Part shown: positions 23,892-32,319 of the stretch, piece by piece
Position numbering within the stretch: position 1 is the stretch's first letter
Layout: each line of letters starts with the position of its first letter
Source of the DNA: Rhizobium sp. BK251
GTDB taxonomy: Bacteria > Pseudomonadota > Alphaproteobacteria > Rhizobiales > Rhizobiaceae
Assembly: GCF_004345245.1 (NCBI RefSeq)
Contig: NZ_SLUQ01000016.1
Coordinates: 56,028 to 120,027 of the forward strand
Reading direction: 5' to 3'
DNA: 64,000 bases
Translations under genes and position numbers: made by a program
Notes under the pieces: generated by a model
The model's database searches: none
Seen by the model: only the letters and a program-made list of their open reading frames with translations
Told to the model about the DNA's origin: nothing

Positions 23892-24712
23892 TCGTCGATC
23901 TCTGGCGGCCGGCGAACGATTACACGCCAGTGTTCATCGCGTTCGGATGGCGGCGGCGACAAATCTGGATCTCCGGCCTGCTTGGGGTCGAGTTCCACCC
24001 ATTGCAACGGCCCACGTGGAGATAGCGCTGCAAACATTGCTTCCGCTATCTGCGAGTGCCCCAGCCTCACAAGTAGATGCCCGAGGCGTTGTGCGACCGC
24101 TTTCTCGAAAGCACGCGACAGGGAAGCAAGCTTTTTCGGTTGCAACCGCTCGGCAAGTTCGGAAAGCACCGTAGCAATATTGTCCAATCCAGCCCCGGAA
24201 TGCGGATAGCGTACCAGGTCGAGCGCCGTCAGTTCCGGCGAGGATAGCTTCATATATCCCGAAGGCGTTTTGCGGCCTTCGATTCCCGCCGACACCGCTC
24301 CCATATCCTTGCGGTATGAAAACACGATCCGCGTTCGCCCGGCCTCAATATCGGACAGGAGTTTGTTCGTGACGACCTGAAATACCATGGTGGCTTGGTG
24401 GGAGGCGCCATGGGCGGCGGCGGCCGTCAGCAATCCCACATAGTAGGGTCGTTTTTCGTGGCGCATCAGGGCGTCTATATACCACTCCGGCGGTGGCGCT
24501 CCCATGACGGCGTGCTGAGGGGGCACAACCACATAAAAGCCGCGACGGGGCCGGATAAGCTGGCCGCGTCGCTGCAAACGCTCGGCAGCGTCAAGGAATG
24601 CGCCACGGCTGATGCCGATCTCCTGCTGGGCTTCATCCACAGAGAAAACTCCCCGGCCCGTAGCAAGTAGACCAGAAGCGTAGGAAGACAGTGTTGGCCG
24701 ACCGACTTGCAT
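23888..24712 (-). CDS. AbiEi-type antitoxin/transcriptional regulator
   Basis: 274 residues from the ATG at 24712, 5 bases after AAGGAGAT; an adjacent ATG at 24715 is also possible. N-terminal winged helix (FSVDEAQQEIGISRGAFLDAAERLQRRGQLIRP, about residues 22-54, given here in pieces FSVDEAQQEIGI and SRGAFLDAAERLQRRG), then the AbiEi antitoxin domain (YYVGLLTAAAAHGASHQ, about 90-106). AbiEi proteins repress their operon and antagonise AbiEii in type IV fashion, without stable complex. Repeats upstream at 24736-24813 are probable operators. Confidence 0.88.
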   Translation of the reverse strand: MQVGRPTLSSYASGLLATGRGVFSVDEAQQEIGISRGAFLDAAERLQRRGQLIRPRRGFYVVVPPQHAVMGAPPPEWYIDALMRHEKRPYYVGLLTAAAAHGASHQATMVFQVVTNKLLSDIEAGRTRIVFSYRKDMGAVSAGIEGRKTPSGYMKLSSPELTALDLVRYPHSGAGLDNIATVLSELAERLQPKKLASLSRAFEKAVAQRLGHLLVRLGHSQIAEAMFAALSPRGPLQWVELDPKQAGDPDLSPPPSERDEHWRVIVRRPPEIDE

Positions 24713-24735
24713 CATATCTCCTTATCCGCTTTTTG

Positions 24736-24813
24736 CGCGGAAAACTCAATATGATTCCATTATTGAATCATTCTCGAAAATCCGCCCTTATCGCGGAAAA
24801 TTCAATATGAATC
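24736..24813. promoter_or_regulatory. Repeats upstream of the abiE genes
   Basis: Two 22-base direct repeats (24736-24757 and 24792-24813), reading CGCGGAAAA-YTCAATATGA-WTC, match at 20 positions and start 56 bases apart. Between them is the inverted repeat TGATTC-N7-GAATCA (24752-24770). Located 24 to 101 bases upstream of the antitoxin start, they are probable AbiEi binding sites. Confidence 0.65.
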
Positions 24814-24815
24814 GT

Positions 24816-25389
24816 TAGCGCGGTCGCCACCGATGCCAGCCGCTAGGGCAGATGACCGCCGCCATTTACTCACCATTCAGATGCTTCACCTAACCCTGGT
24901 AAGTTCCAGGTGCGGCCTAACCCGTCCCCGGTCGCCGTGATTGCGGCTTTGGCGCATCCTCGCCGCGGCGGCGGCCGAGAAAATACTTGTGAGCTGATTC
25001 ATTTCGTCAGTCATTGTACTCGTCGGGTTCCAGGCCTGACGATCGATGGGCTATCACCGGCTCTTAGAATCCAAATCCGGGCGACGGTGACCATCCCGTC
25101 CATTTTAGAGATAAGCTCGAACCAATCGCGACGGCAGTATGGGTTCGAGGTAGTCATTCAAAAGGTATGCCAACGGTGGCGGTAAGTCCGTCCGCTCTTG
25201 GCTACAGATCGGAGATCTGGAGCGTAACCTATCCCCGAGCTTACAAAAATTAGCACAAATATATGCTGCTTGAATGACGGGGTCGGCGGTTCGACTCCTT
25301 TCAAGAGCATCGATTGTGCGATTGCGGGGGTCGGCGGATCCATTCTCATTTAACGATAGGGATATCCCAACCAGGCCGGCGTGCCTTGT
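24816..25389. other. Intergenic region, tRNA-like scrap
   Basis: About 570 bases without a convincing gene. At 25281-25310 the sequence has GGTTCGACTCC, as in a tRNA T-arm, but no partner stems fold around it. A stretch sharing CGAYTCCTTTCAAGA lies at 51229-51243. These may be remnants of an attachment site. Confidence 0.3.
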
Positions 25390-25653
25390 CTATTGACGAG
25401 GTTTGCGGCCTGGCTTCATTGGCGCTGGCCTGCCTTCCTCAGCCGAAGGCTCCTTGAAGAATGCTGAAACATCAACGGACAGAGCGGCCGCCAATCGGTC
25501 CAAAAGATCGATCGATGCGTTGTGTCGTCCACGTTCGATGTCGCTGACGACTGTCCTGTCGACGTCAGCATCCACTGCCAGGTTTTCCTGAGTGATATGC
25601 TGTGACGATCTCAGTTGTCTCAGGTTCCAAGCTATGCGTGCGCGAGTGTCCAT
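25390..25653 (-). CDS. XRE-family helix-turn-helix regulator
   Basis: 87 residues with a single Cro/C1-type domain: IAWNLRQLRSSQHITQENLA (about 7-26), then DVDRTVVSDIERGRHNASIDLLDRLAAAL. A proline- and lysine-rich tail follows. It is divergent from the LysR gene at 25781 with about 130 bases between. Likely a local repressor; targets are not visible. Confidence 0.88.
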   Translation of the reverse strand: MDTRARIAWNLRQLRSSQHITQENLAVDADVDRTVVSDIERGRHNASIDLLDRLAAALSVDVSAFFKEPSAEEGRPAPMKPGRKPRQ

Positions 25654-25780
25654 AAGCCATGGCCACCATCTTGCATTGCATTAAACCATCGGATATATCC
25701 GACATATTACACCGTTTGCCCGGGATCGTGGCACGCGCTGTGTCCCGAGATGTAACTAGTCCCACTGATAGGCGGCCACC

Positions 25781-26671
25781 ATGGAACTGCGCCAGCTTTC
25801 CTACTTCGTCGCAGTCGCCGAGGAACTGCACTTCGGTCGTGCCGCCATGCGGGTCAACATCGCCCAGCCGGCGCTCTCCAACCAGGTGCAGGCGCTCGAG
25901 CGGCACTTGGGCGTGCAGCTGTTCAACCGCTCGACTAGACGGGTGGAACTGACCAGGGCAGGGGCGGTGTTCTATGACCGCTGCGTCAGGATCCTGAGCG
26001 AGATCGATCTGTCGGCCGAGGTGACCCGCTCGGCGGCCGGCAAGAGTGTCCGCCAGATCAAGATCGGCACGGTGCATCCGGCAACCAGGAGCGTGCTGCC
26101 GGCCTTCCTTGCGAGGATCGCCCGCAAGTATCCCGATATCCGCCTGCACATCACCAGCGGCACCAGCGACGACATCATCCGCCAGCTGGAGACCGGCCGC
26201 ATCAATCTCGGCTTCATCCGCCCGGTCGAGAACATCGGCACCTTGCGCTTCTTCTCGATCGCCCAGGAGCACTATCTCTTGGCTGTTGCCAGGAGTAATC
26301 CGCTGTCGAAGAGGGAGGAGATCTCGGTCGAGGACCTGAAGGACCAGAAGATCATCGCGTTTTCACGGGCGAACCTGTCCTATACCGAGCGCTACTTCAC
26401 TTCGCTGTTCGACGAGCATGATCTGAGCGGCAACATCGCCTATAGCTGCGACGACACCTTCTCGCTGGTGTCGCTGGTCTCGGCCGGGCTTGGCATCGGC
26501 TTTGCGCCGGAATGGACGGCCAATCTCCCCGAGCGCAATTTCGAGCTGAAGAAGGTCAGGGGTATCGATCTGAAGATCGGGCTGGGGGTTGCCTGGAACA
26601 AGGAAGACCCGACGGCAGCCCGCGACGACATCATCGACATCGCCCGATCGCTCGCACGGCCGGGAAGGTGA
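25781..26671 (+). CDS. LysR-family transcriptional regulator
   Basis: 296 residues. Helix-turn-helix FGRAAMRVNIAQPALSNQVQALE (about 18-40, seen as FGRAAMRVNIAQPALSNQ) and ligand domain from about 90 (IKIGTVHPATRSVLPAFLAR). It belongs to the subgroup with the ELRQLSYFVAVAEELHFGRA opening shared by BenM/CatR-like regulators of aromatic catabolism, but no catabolic genes adjoin it. The neighbours are an XRE gene (divergent) and the DUF4157 gene downstream, so the target is unknown. Confidence 0.93.
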   Translation: MELRQLSYFVAVAEELHFGRAAMRVNIAQPALSNQVQALERHLGVQLFNRSTRRVELTRAGAVFYDRCVRILSEIDLSAEVTRSAAGKSVRQIKIGTVHPATRSVLPAFLARIARKYPDIRLHITSGTSDDIIRQLETGRINLGFIRPVENIGTLRFFSIAQEHYLLAVARSNPLSKREEISVEDLKDQKIIAFSRANLSYTERYFTSLFDEHDLSGNIAYSCDDTFSLVSLVSAGLGIGFAPEWTANLPERNFELKKVRGIDLKIGLGVAWNKEDPTAARDDIIDIARSLARPGR

Positions 26672-26839
26672 GGGGAGGCGTCCGCCGTCTGCGTCCGCCG
26701 TCCAATCGTTCAACACCGCTCTCCCTGCCACATCCTGCCCTGCCGATCGTCTCCGACCTAATCGCAATCTACGACTACGCGTAAGTGCAGAAATCCACTC
26801 CATCAGTTCTCAGTGGCAATCAACACGCCGGAGGCTATC

Positions 26840-26890
26840 ATGCGCAAAGACATACGCTGGATTAGCAATCTATCTGCCGAATGTTGCTGA
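26840..26890 (+). CDS. Possible 16-residue leader peptide
   Basis: A short frame MRKDIRWISNLSAECC has a strong ribosome site (CCGGAGGCTATC) and ends 15 bases before the DUF4157 gene start. It is too short to classify. It may be a translated leader or chance. Confidence 0.25.
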   Translation: MRKDIRWISNLSAECC

Positions 26891-26905
26891 CGAGGAGATG
26901 CAGCC

Positions 26906-29791
26906 ATGTTTGCTCCACCGATCAGGGCACCAAAGGCGAAGGCGGCTTCGCAATCTCCCGCGGCACGTGCTTCTAAACCGCCGCAGCAGAGGCCTGTGCG
27001 GCCTGGGTTAGGTTCAGCCGAGCAGATCCTCGCCCTCCAAAGGACTATCGGCAACCAGGCCGTACTCGGGTTGCTGGCGAAGGAGCGACAGAACCTTTCC
27101 GGGGGCACGGCTGCTGATGGTCAGCCGCAGACAGCTGATCCAAAGCGGGAAGCCAGTCCAGAGGGCGCACGACGCGCGTCGTCGGATTTCGGCAAGATCC
27201 CGTTGTTTGCGCCCAACCGACCAAGCGGACCTGAAACGCCATACCCGTTCATACAGACGAAGCTCATGATCGAGCGGTGCGAGGATCCGCTTGAGCTCGA
27301 GGCGGACCGGATCGCCAATCACGTGATGGCACGACCGGCGCAGCAGGCCGTGAGCGCCCCACCGCTATCGATCCAACGCCTCTCGACATCAGTGAGCCGC
27401 GAGATGATGGCGGCTCCTGCTAGCGTGGACCAAGTCATTGCTGGTGCCGGGCGCCCGCTGGAGCCAGCAGTGCGGCAGGACATGGAGCAGCGCTTCAACC
27501 ACGACTTTTCACAAGTGCGGGTGCATGCTGGGGCGGTAGCCGAGCAATCGGCCCGGGACGTACACGCCCAGGCGTACACAGCGGCGCACAACGTTGTATT
27601 CGGTGCCGGTCGGTACGCACCGGGGACTCAGGATGGACGACGGCTGATTGCTCATGAGCTGACGCACGTCTTGCAGCAATCGGCGTCTGCGTCCTCCCCG
27701 GTCGCGATACAACGCGACGCGGACAACGACCTGACGGCTGACAGAGTCCGTGACTTGACAGAGTACGTTGCCTCGCATCCCTCACCGTACAAGCACGTGA
27801 TCGAGATCATCCGTTTTTCCCAAAAGCAGGACCTCGATGACAACGTAAGTGCCGACTTCGTTGAATCGCTATCGGGGGCGCAACTCGAACACTTTGCATC
27901 CACGCCAGAAGGCCGCGAGATGTTGGACGTCCTCTATAGTGCCATGATGACGGGACGCGTCACATCTCATGAAATGGTGCAGGCGGATAGGATTGTCTAT
28001 GCCAAATGGAAATTCAGTCCGGCGGAAGTCTATAAGGTTGCACAGCTAAGCGATCCGGATGCGGCACCCACTCCGATCGTCCTGACTGCACGGAAGCGCG
28101 CCGATGAGCTGAATCACCTGGCCGCAAGTAAGCGGTACAGCGACGTCATTGCGGGAGTCCGGGAGAACAGTTCCATCGAGGACGACATCGCCGCCCGCTT
28201 TCTCACCCTCCAGCACCCGGACAGGCTCGAGGCCTACGCCGCCACCGATGAGGGGCGGGTCATGCTAGATGTGCTGTATGACGCCTTGATCACGGGGGAC
28301 GTGACGGAATTTGAAAGGCTTCAAGCCGATCGTATTCTCGCCGCCAAGGCCAAGACCGTCCGCGCGCCCGCTGCCGCTGATATTGCCAAGGCCGTGCGTG
28401 AGCCTGCGATTTTTCCTCTGGAAACGTCATGGGGTTCCACGGCCACCATTCGCGCCGAGCTGCTCGCAAATGCCAAGGTCAAGGTGTACTACGACTCCCG
28501 CACTGGTTTAGGGGGAAAGGAATTCGCGCGAGAACGAGCCAGCCTGTATGACCGGTACGGTGAATCCATCTATAGCGGCATCATTCTCGAGGCCGATGAG
28601 CCAGTGATCGTGAAGTTGTTCGACCAAGGCGGGTCACTAGTCACGGTCCCGGCCATCAAGCTGATCGACTTCTTCAATCAACAGAAAGAAGACACCCTTG
28701 GCAAAATCAAGACGGTGTCGGTGATGGGTGCCACCGTCGGATTGGGCGGTATAGGCGCGGGCGGCATCTTGGGATGGGCCGACACCATCGCCTTCGCGAT
28801 CAATGCCGGAACGCTGTTCATCAATGCCAATCGCGACGTGATTGCCAAGACGGCGTTTGGACGACGATTCCTGGAGGCCTGGGATGTGGCCGAGGGGATG
28901 GTTGAGTACTACAACTGGGGGCGCCTTGGCGTGGATGGTCTCAAGCTGGTTCATGCGACGGTGAGTGTTCCCTTCAAACAATGGCGACAGGAAGTTGCCG
29001 CAGGCCTCACGTCGGCCGAGCGGGACACGATCGCCAAGGCCCAGCAGCAGACAGACGCGTGGCTCGATGCCGTCAAGAAGGCGGAGGCCGCGGAAGCCGC
29101 GAAAGCCGCGAAACCAGTGTCGGCCGACTCGCAGGCGAACACAGCACCGCGCGGCTCGCAATCACGAACCGGCTATTCGCAGACGCCCCCGACCAGCGAA
29201 GAGGACATTGCGGCGGCAGCAGGCAAAACCCGGCGCCGGCCCGGGCTCGACCGTGGCAAGGGCGCCCGCCCACGCTACGCCAACGATCCTGTGAGGCCGA
29301 GGGTGACGAGTGCACCCATCAAGCCGATCGAAGGCCATACCGCACAAGACGTCTTCGCCAATTACGCTGCCAAGAAGCACGTCTTTGAAGGGGACTTCAA
29401 GGGCGGGTATCACTCGACGGCGCGCGAGCCGAATACCAATGCGACTGAAGTGGGGGTCATCAAGAAACGCGCGGCACCAGGTGTCGAAAAGGCTTACAAG
29501 ATAAAGGTTGAGATCCGCGGCGCGAACGGCGAAATAGTGGAGTTCACAGACGCTGCGGGAAAGGTCAAAACGTACAAAGAGTCGACCATGTTTCCGGACC
29601 ATTTGACCGAACAACAGGTCATGGACGAAGTCTACGAGGTGATGGTGAAGAAGCACAAGACGGAGCCGCTTCCCCCACCAAATGCGAGAGGCATTGTGAA
29701 AATCGAGGGGGTCTCTCCACGGGGATATCACATCATCATCGAGGTCGGTATGAATGGAGAGACGCTCTTTACCTTTTATGCAAAGAAGTAA
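26906..29791 (+). CDS. DUF4157 (eCIS-core) protein with EndoU-like C-terminus
   Basis: 961 residues. Disordered Pro/Ala-rich N-terminus with the ALQRTIGNQAVLGLL motif (about 43-57). DUF4157 domain (about 170-262) with RVHAGAVAEQSARD and the metallopeptidase motif HELTH (about 250). Two tandem helical repeats of about 100 residues (about 275-480), each ending EGRxMLDVLYxA..TG.VT....QADRI. A hydrophobic segment at about 604-640, then an Ala/Lys-rich linker. The C-terminus has HVFEGDFKGGYHS (about 824) and TMFPDHLTEQQVMDEVYEVM, resembling bacterial EndoU ribonuclease toxins. DUF4157 proteins are cargo of extracellular contractile injection systems. No such system and no immunity gene is seen here. 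Confidence 0.82.
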   Translation: MFAPPIRAPKAKAASQSPAARASKPPQQRPVRPGLGSAEQILALQRTIGNQAVLGLLAKERQNLSGGTAADGQPQTADPKREASPEGARRASSDFGKIPLFAPNRPSGPETPYPFIQTKLMIERCEDPLELEADRIANHVMARPAQQAVSAPPLSIQRLSTSVSREMMAAPASVDQVIAGAGRPLEPAVRQDMEQRFNHDFSQVRVHAGAVAEQSARDVHAQAYTAAHNVVFGAGRYAPGTQDGRRLIAHELTHVLQQSASASSPVAIQRDADNDLTADRVRDLTEYVASHPSPYKHVIEIIRFSQKQDLDDNVSADFVESLSGAQLEHFASTPEGREMLDVLYSAMMTGRVTSHEMVQADRIVYAKWKFSPAEVYKVAQLSDPDAAPTPIVLTARKRADELNHLAASKRYSDVIAGVRENSSIEDDIAARFLTLQHPDRLEAYAATDEGRVMLDVLYDALITGDVTEFERLQADRILAAKAKTVRAPAAADIAKAVREPAIFPLETSWGSTATIRAELLANAKVKVYYDSRTGLGGKEFARERASLYDRYGESIYSGIILEADEPVIVKLFDQGGSLVTVPAIKLIDFFNQQKEDTLGKIKTVSVMGATVGLGGIGAGGILGWADTIAFAINAGTLFINANRDVIAKTAFGRRFLEAWDVAEGMVEYYNWGRLGVDGLKLVHATVSVPFKQWRQEVAAGLTSAERDTIAKAQQQTDAWLDAVKKAEAAEAAKAAKPVSADSQANTAPRGSQSRTGYSQTPPTSEEDIAAAAGKTRRRPGLDRGKGARPRYANDPVRPRVTSAPIKPIEGHTAQDVFANYAAKKHVFEGDFKGGYHSTAREPNTNATEVGVIKKRAAPGVEKAYKIKVEIRGANGEIVEFTDAAGKVKTYKESTMFPDHLTEQQVMDEVYEVMVKKHKTEPLPPPNARGIVKIEGVSPRGYHIIIEVGMNGETLFTFYAKK

Positions 29792-29904
29792 AGCGCCTGG
29801 TCGGCGAGTATGCAGAACCCTGAACTCGTGGGACAGATCATTCTTGCGGCGACCATCCGCTGAATGTCTTCGAGTGATTGCCGCTTCGTTTCCGGGCCAG
29901 TGCG

Positions 29905-30040
29905 TTAGATCCAAAGCCAGGCGATCGCACAGAACAAGGCGAACAGCCAGAACGTCAAAGAGCTACCGATGGCATTGACGAGCGAGAGGAAGAACTGGCT
30001 CACGAGATAGGCTGAACCCCAGTTGACAGCGGTTGCGCGC
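29905..30040 (-). pseudogene. Sugar-porter MFS fragment
   Basis: The minus-strand frame RATAVNWGSAYLVSQFF, LSLVNAIGSSLTFWLFALF, then CAIAWLWI and a stop, is the last part of a sugar-porter MFS protein (NW...F..V....TF.LF). Nothing upstream in frame continues the transporter, so only the last one or two membrane helices remain. Confidence 0.55.
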
Positions 30041-30139
30041 AACGGGCGACAGCAGCCCTGGCGAAATCCCGCCGCCACCGCACATCTGGCCTCGGTTCAC
30101 GAGCGTGAGCTTTTGCCAATTATCCGCAAGAGGATCGCC

Positions 30140-30340
30140 ATGAAGATTGTTCTTCGACCCGCCACCAAAGCCGACACGCCTTGCTGGCTCGAATTGGAAG
30201 AGGTCTGCATGCGTTAGTACGCAGAAGCATTGTGGGGTATTTGGCGTCCGTCCGAGGGACCAAACTTCAATGTCATAGGTCACGAGGTAGTCGAGCAGGG
30301 TAACCACGCAATCGGCTGTGTTGATCGAGCGAGGTCGGTG
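30140..30340 (+). pseudogene. GNAT acetyltransferase fragment with in-frame stop
   Basis: MKIVLRPATKADTPCWLELE reads as a GNAT N-terminus, then TAG at 30215-30217 interrupts it. The same frame continues YAEALWGIWRPSE and GHEVVEQGNHAIGCVD, fitting the next strands. The acetyl-CoA motif (Q/RxxGxG/A) is not found. It is a broken gene, or an N-terminal scrap. Confidence 0.6.
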
Positions 30341-30796
30341 TGGGGTGCACCACTTCCAAATCGTTAGTCGATATGTCTGCTAAGACTCTGAGCGGTGACG
30401 TAGTCTCGGCGGTTCGAAAGCCCGATTTTGGATCGTAATGAGCGCGGTTCGTAAGGTCGCGTCGAAATCCGGCCGTTTCTGCTCTGAATTTTCGATTTTC
30501 TCGGAGAGTGCCGCGCCTTCTGCCTTGGAGATTTCCGTGAAGTTCGGCACCGGCATGATCACCTGGGGAATGTACTGACGGCGACGATGTCATGCGGAGT
30601 GATTCCGAATCTCCACGTCAGGCCGTGCTGGCAACGATATCATCAAGGGAGAATGGAGCGCTTCGATCTCTAGGGGGGCGGGCAATTGCTACCTGGCTGG
30701 CAGCTACCGCACCGCCATCCGGCGCCTAGCGGGACAGACAGGAACCCGGAGGAAGGGACGCCAATATGATTGCGGCAGTGAGATACTGTGACAATA
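30341..30796. other. Region with no intact gene
   Basis: A minus-strand frame at 30380-30562 (MIMPVPNFTEISKAEGAALS...) looks natural for its first 40 residues but ends in low-complexity sequence. No family is recognised and it may be a remnant. Nothing else is seen before the LacI gene. Confidence 0.3.
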
Positions 30797-31846
30797 TCAA
30801 GTTCCCATCAAGGTGGTCGAACCGCGCACGACCAGCTCGCCGGATAGCCGCTTGACGATCGGTGGCTTGCCCGGTGCGCAAGAGCCTTCCTCGACCATCT
30901 GAACAACCACTCGTACCATCTCATCAACCGGCTGGCGGAAAGTGGTGAGATCATAATGGGGCCAACCGGCAATGGCGATATCGTCGAAGCCTGCAACGGC
31001 GATATCTTCAGGAACACGACAGCCGACCTGATCCTTGAGCGCGTCGATGCCGCCGATAGCAAGGATGTCATTAGCGAAGAAGATCGCATCGGTCTTCGGC
31101 GCGTTCTCTAAGACTTTCATCGCTGCCCGCCGTCCAGCATGGTAGCTATATTCGCTGCCTTCGATCTGCGTCGAGAGAAACATGCCGAGTTCGGCGACGC
31201 GGGTGATGAAGGCGTTCCGGCGCTCACGGTTCGTGCTGGTGTGGCTGAGGCCGGCGACATAGGCGACGTGACGCCGTCCGAGCGCATGGAAATGGTCGGC
31301 AACGGCCCGTGCGCCTTGCGCATTGTCACAGGCCACGCAGCTCAGATCGACATCTTCGATGATGCGGTTGATGAGGATTGCCGCCCGGCCCTCCGTCGCC
31401 CAAAGGAGGGTCTGGCCGGAGAGGATCGTCGCCGAGATGACAATGACAGCATCGACATTGTATCGGCGCAGCGCCGAAAGCTGCTCTTCGAGGTTGGAGC
31501 CCTTGGCAATATTGAAGAGAAGGCTCTGCAGTCCGATCTGCTGCAGCGCCCGCGAGAGTTTTTCGATGAGCGCCGGATAAAAGGGGTTCTGCATATCTGA
31601 GACGACGATGCCGATAATATTCGTTCGGCTCTTCGAAAGCATGCTGGCGATCGCATTCGGGTGATAATCCATTTCTGCGGCGTGCTGGCGGATTTTTTCC
31701 CGCAGATCCGGCGCGATGCTGGCTCCTGGCGTAAACGCGCGCGAGACTGCGGATTGGCTGACGCCAATCATGCGAGCAAGCTCGCGCGCCGTGATCGGCT
31801 TGCGTTTCGTGCCTTCGTCCGGCGAACCAGCCTTGCGCAGTGTCAT
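30797..31846 (-). CDS. LacI-family transcriptional regulator
   Basis: 349 residues. Helix-turn-helix ITARELARMIGVSQSAVSRAF (about 18-38) and hinge helix YHPNAIASMLSKSRT, then a periplasmic-binding-like ligand domain (IIGIVVSDMQNPFYPALIEKL, about 74-94, and GFDDIAIAGWPHYDLTTFRQP). It is divergent from the enolase-superfamily gene at 32320 and the transport locus, and probably represses that locus until a sugar or sugar acid binds. Confidence 0.94.
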   Translation of the reverse strand: MTLRKAGSPDEGTKRKPITARELARMIGVSQSAVSRAFTPGASIAPDLREKIRQHAAEMDYHPNAIASMLSKSRTNIIGIVVSDMQNPFYPALIEKLSRALQQIGLQSLLFNIAKGSNLEEQLSALRRYNVDAVIVISATILSGQTLLWATEGRAAILINRIIEDVDLSCVACDNAQGARAVADHFHALGRRHVAYVAGLSHTSTNRERRNAFITRVAELGMFLSTQIEGSEYSYHAGRRAAMKVLENAPKTDAIFFANDILAIGGIDALKDQVGCRVPEDIAVAGFDDIAIAGWPHYDLTTFRQPVDEMVRVVVQMVEEGSCAPGKPPIVKRLSGELVVRGSTTLMGT

Positions 31847-32319
31847 CGTGTCGTAACCGCTTTCCTTCCGAGACGGTAAGTTTTCAGCTGTGGTATTTCA
31901 ACGGATTGCGTCTCCCTGTTGATTTTGCATGCGCATTCAATTTTTTCAATCCGTTATCGAATGATATGTTGCGGAGAAGAGGCTAAGTTTCCTTTTGGAA
32001 AAGAATGGAAAATTCAATTAGATAGTCTTTGAAATGGATGCTGGACGGTATGATCTCCAGTTTCAGGGTAGCAATTTCATGCGGCTTGGCATGTCTAAGT
32101 TTTTCCTGTTGCATACGGATGCAAAACGCGTAAGGTCCCTTTCGGCGGCCCTGATGGGCGTATTTGACCACGGCTGCCGGGAGGATATCGCGAAGGATCA
32201 TGTTGCGCGGAGACGTGGCTCCGCACCCTTTCGCATGTCCTTGACAAGGAGGCGCGGTCCCAGGCCGCCGGCAGCGGGCGTTAGATGTTCGGCTGCACGC
32301 AGGAAGACAAGGAGTGACT
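31847..32319. other. Regulatory region between LacI and racemase-type genes
   Basis: About 470 bases, partly AT-rich. It includes an inverted pair AACGGATTG (31898-31906) and CAATCCGTT (about 31948-31956), and a LacI-type palindrome at 32109-32124 (separate entry). No gene is seen. Confidence 0.45.
32109..32124. promoter_or_regulatory. Candidate LacI-type operator
   Basis: TTGCAT-ACGG-ATGCAA is a 16-base palindrome with the central CG typical of LacI-family sites. It lies in the shared upstream region of the LacI gene (30797) and the catabolic gene at 32320. Confidence 0.5.

Noticed and set aside
25278..25315. Possible tRNA
   Set aside because: Only the T-arm sequence is seen; no acceptor, D or anticodon stems can be formed around it.
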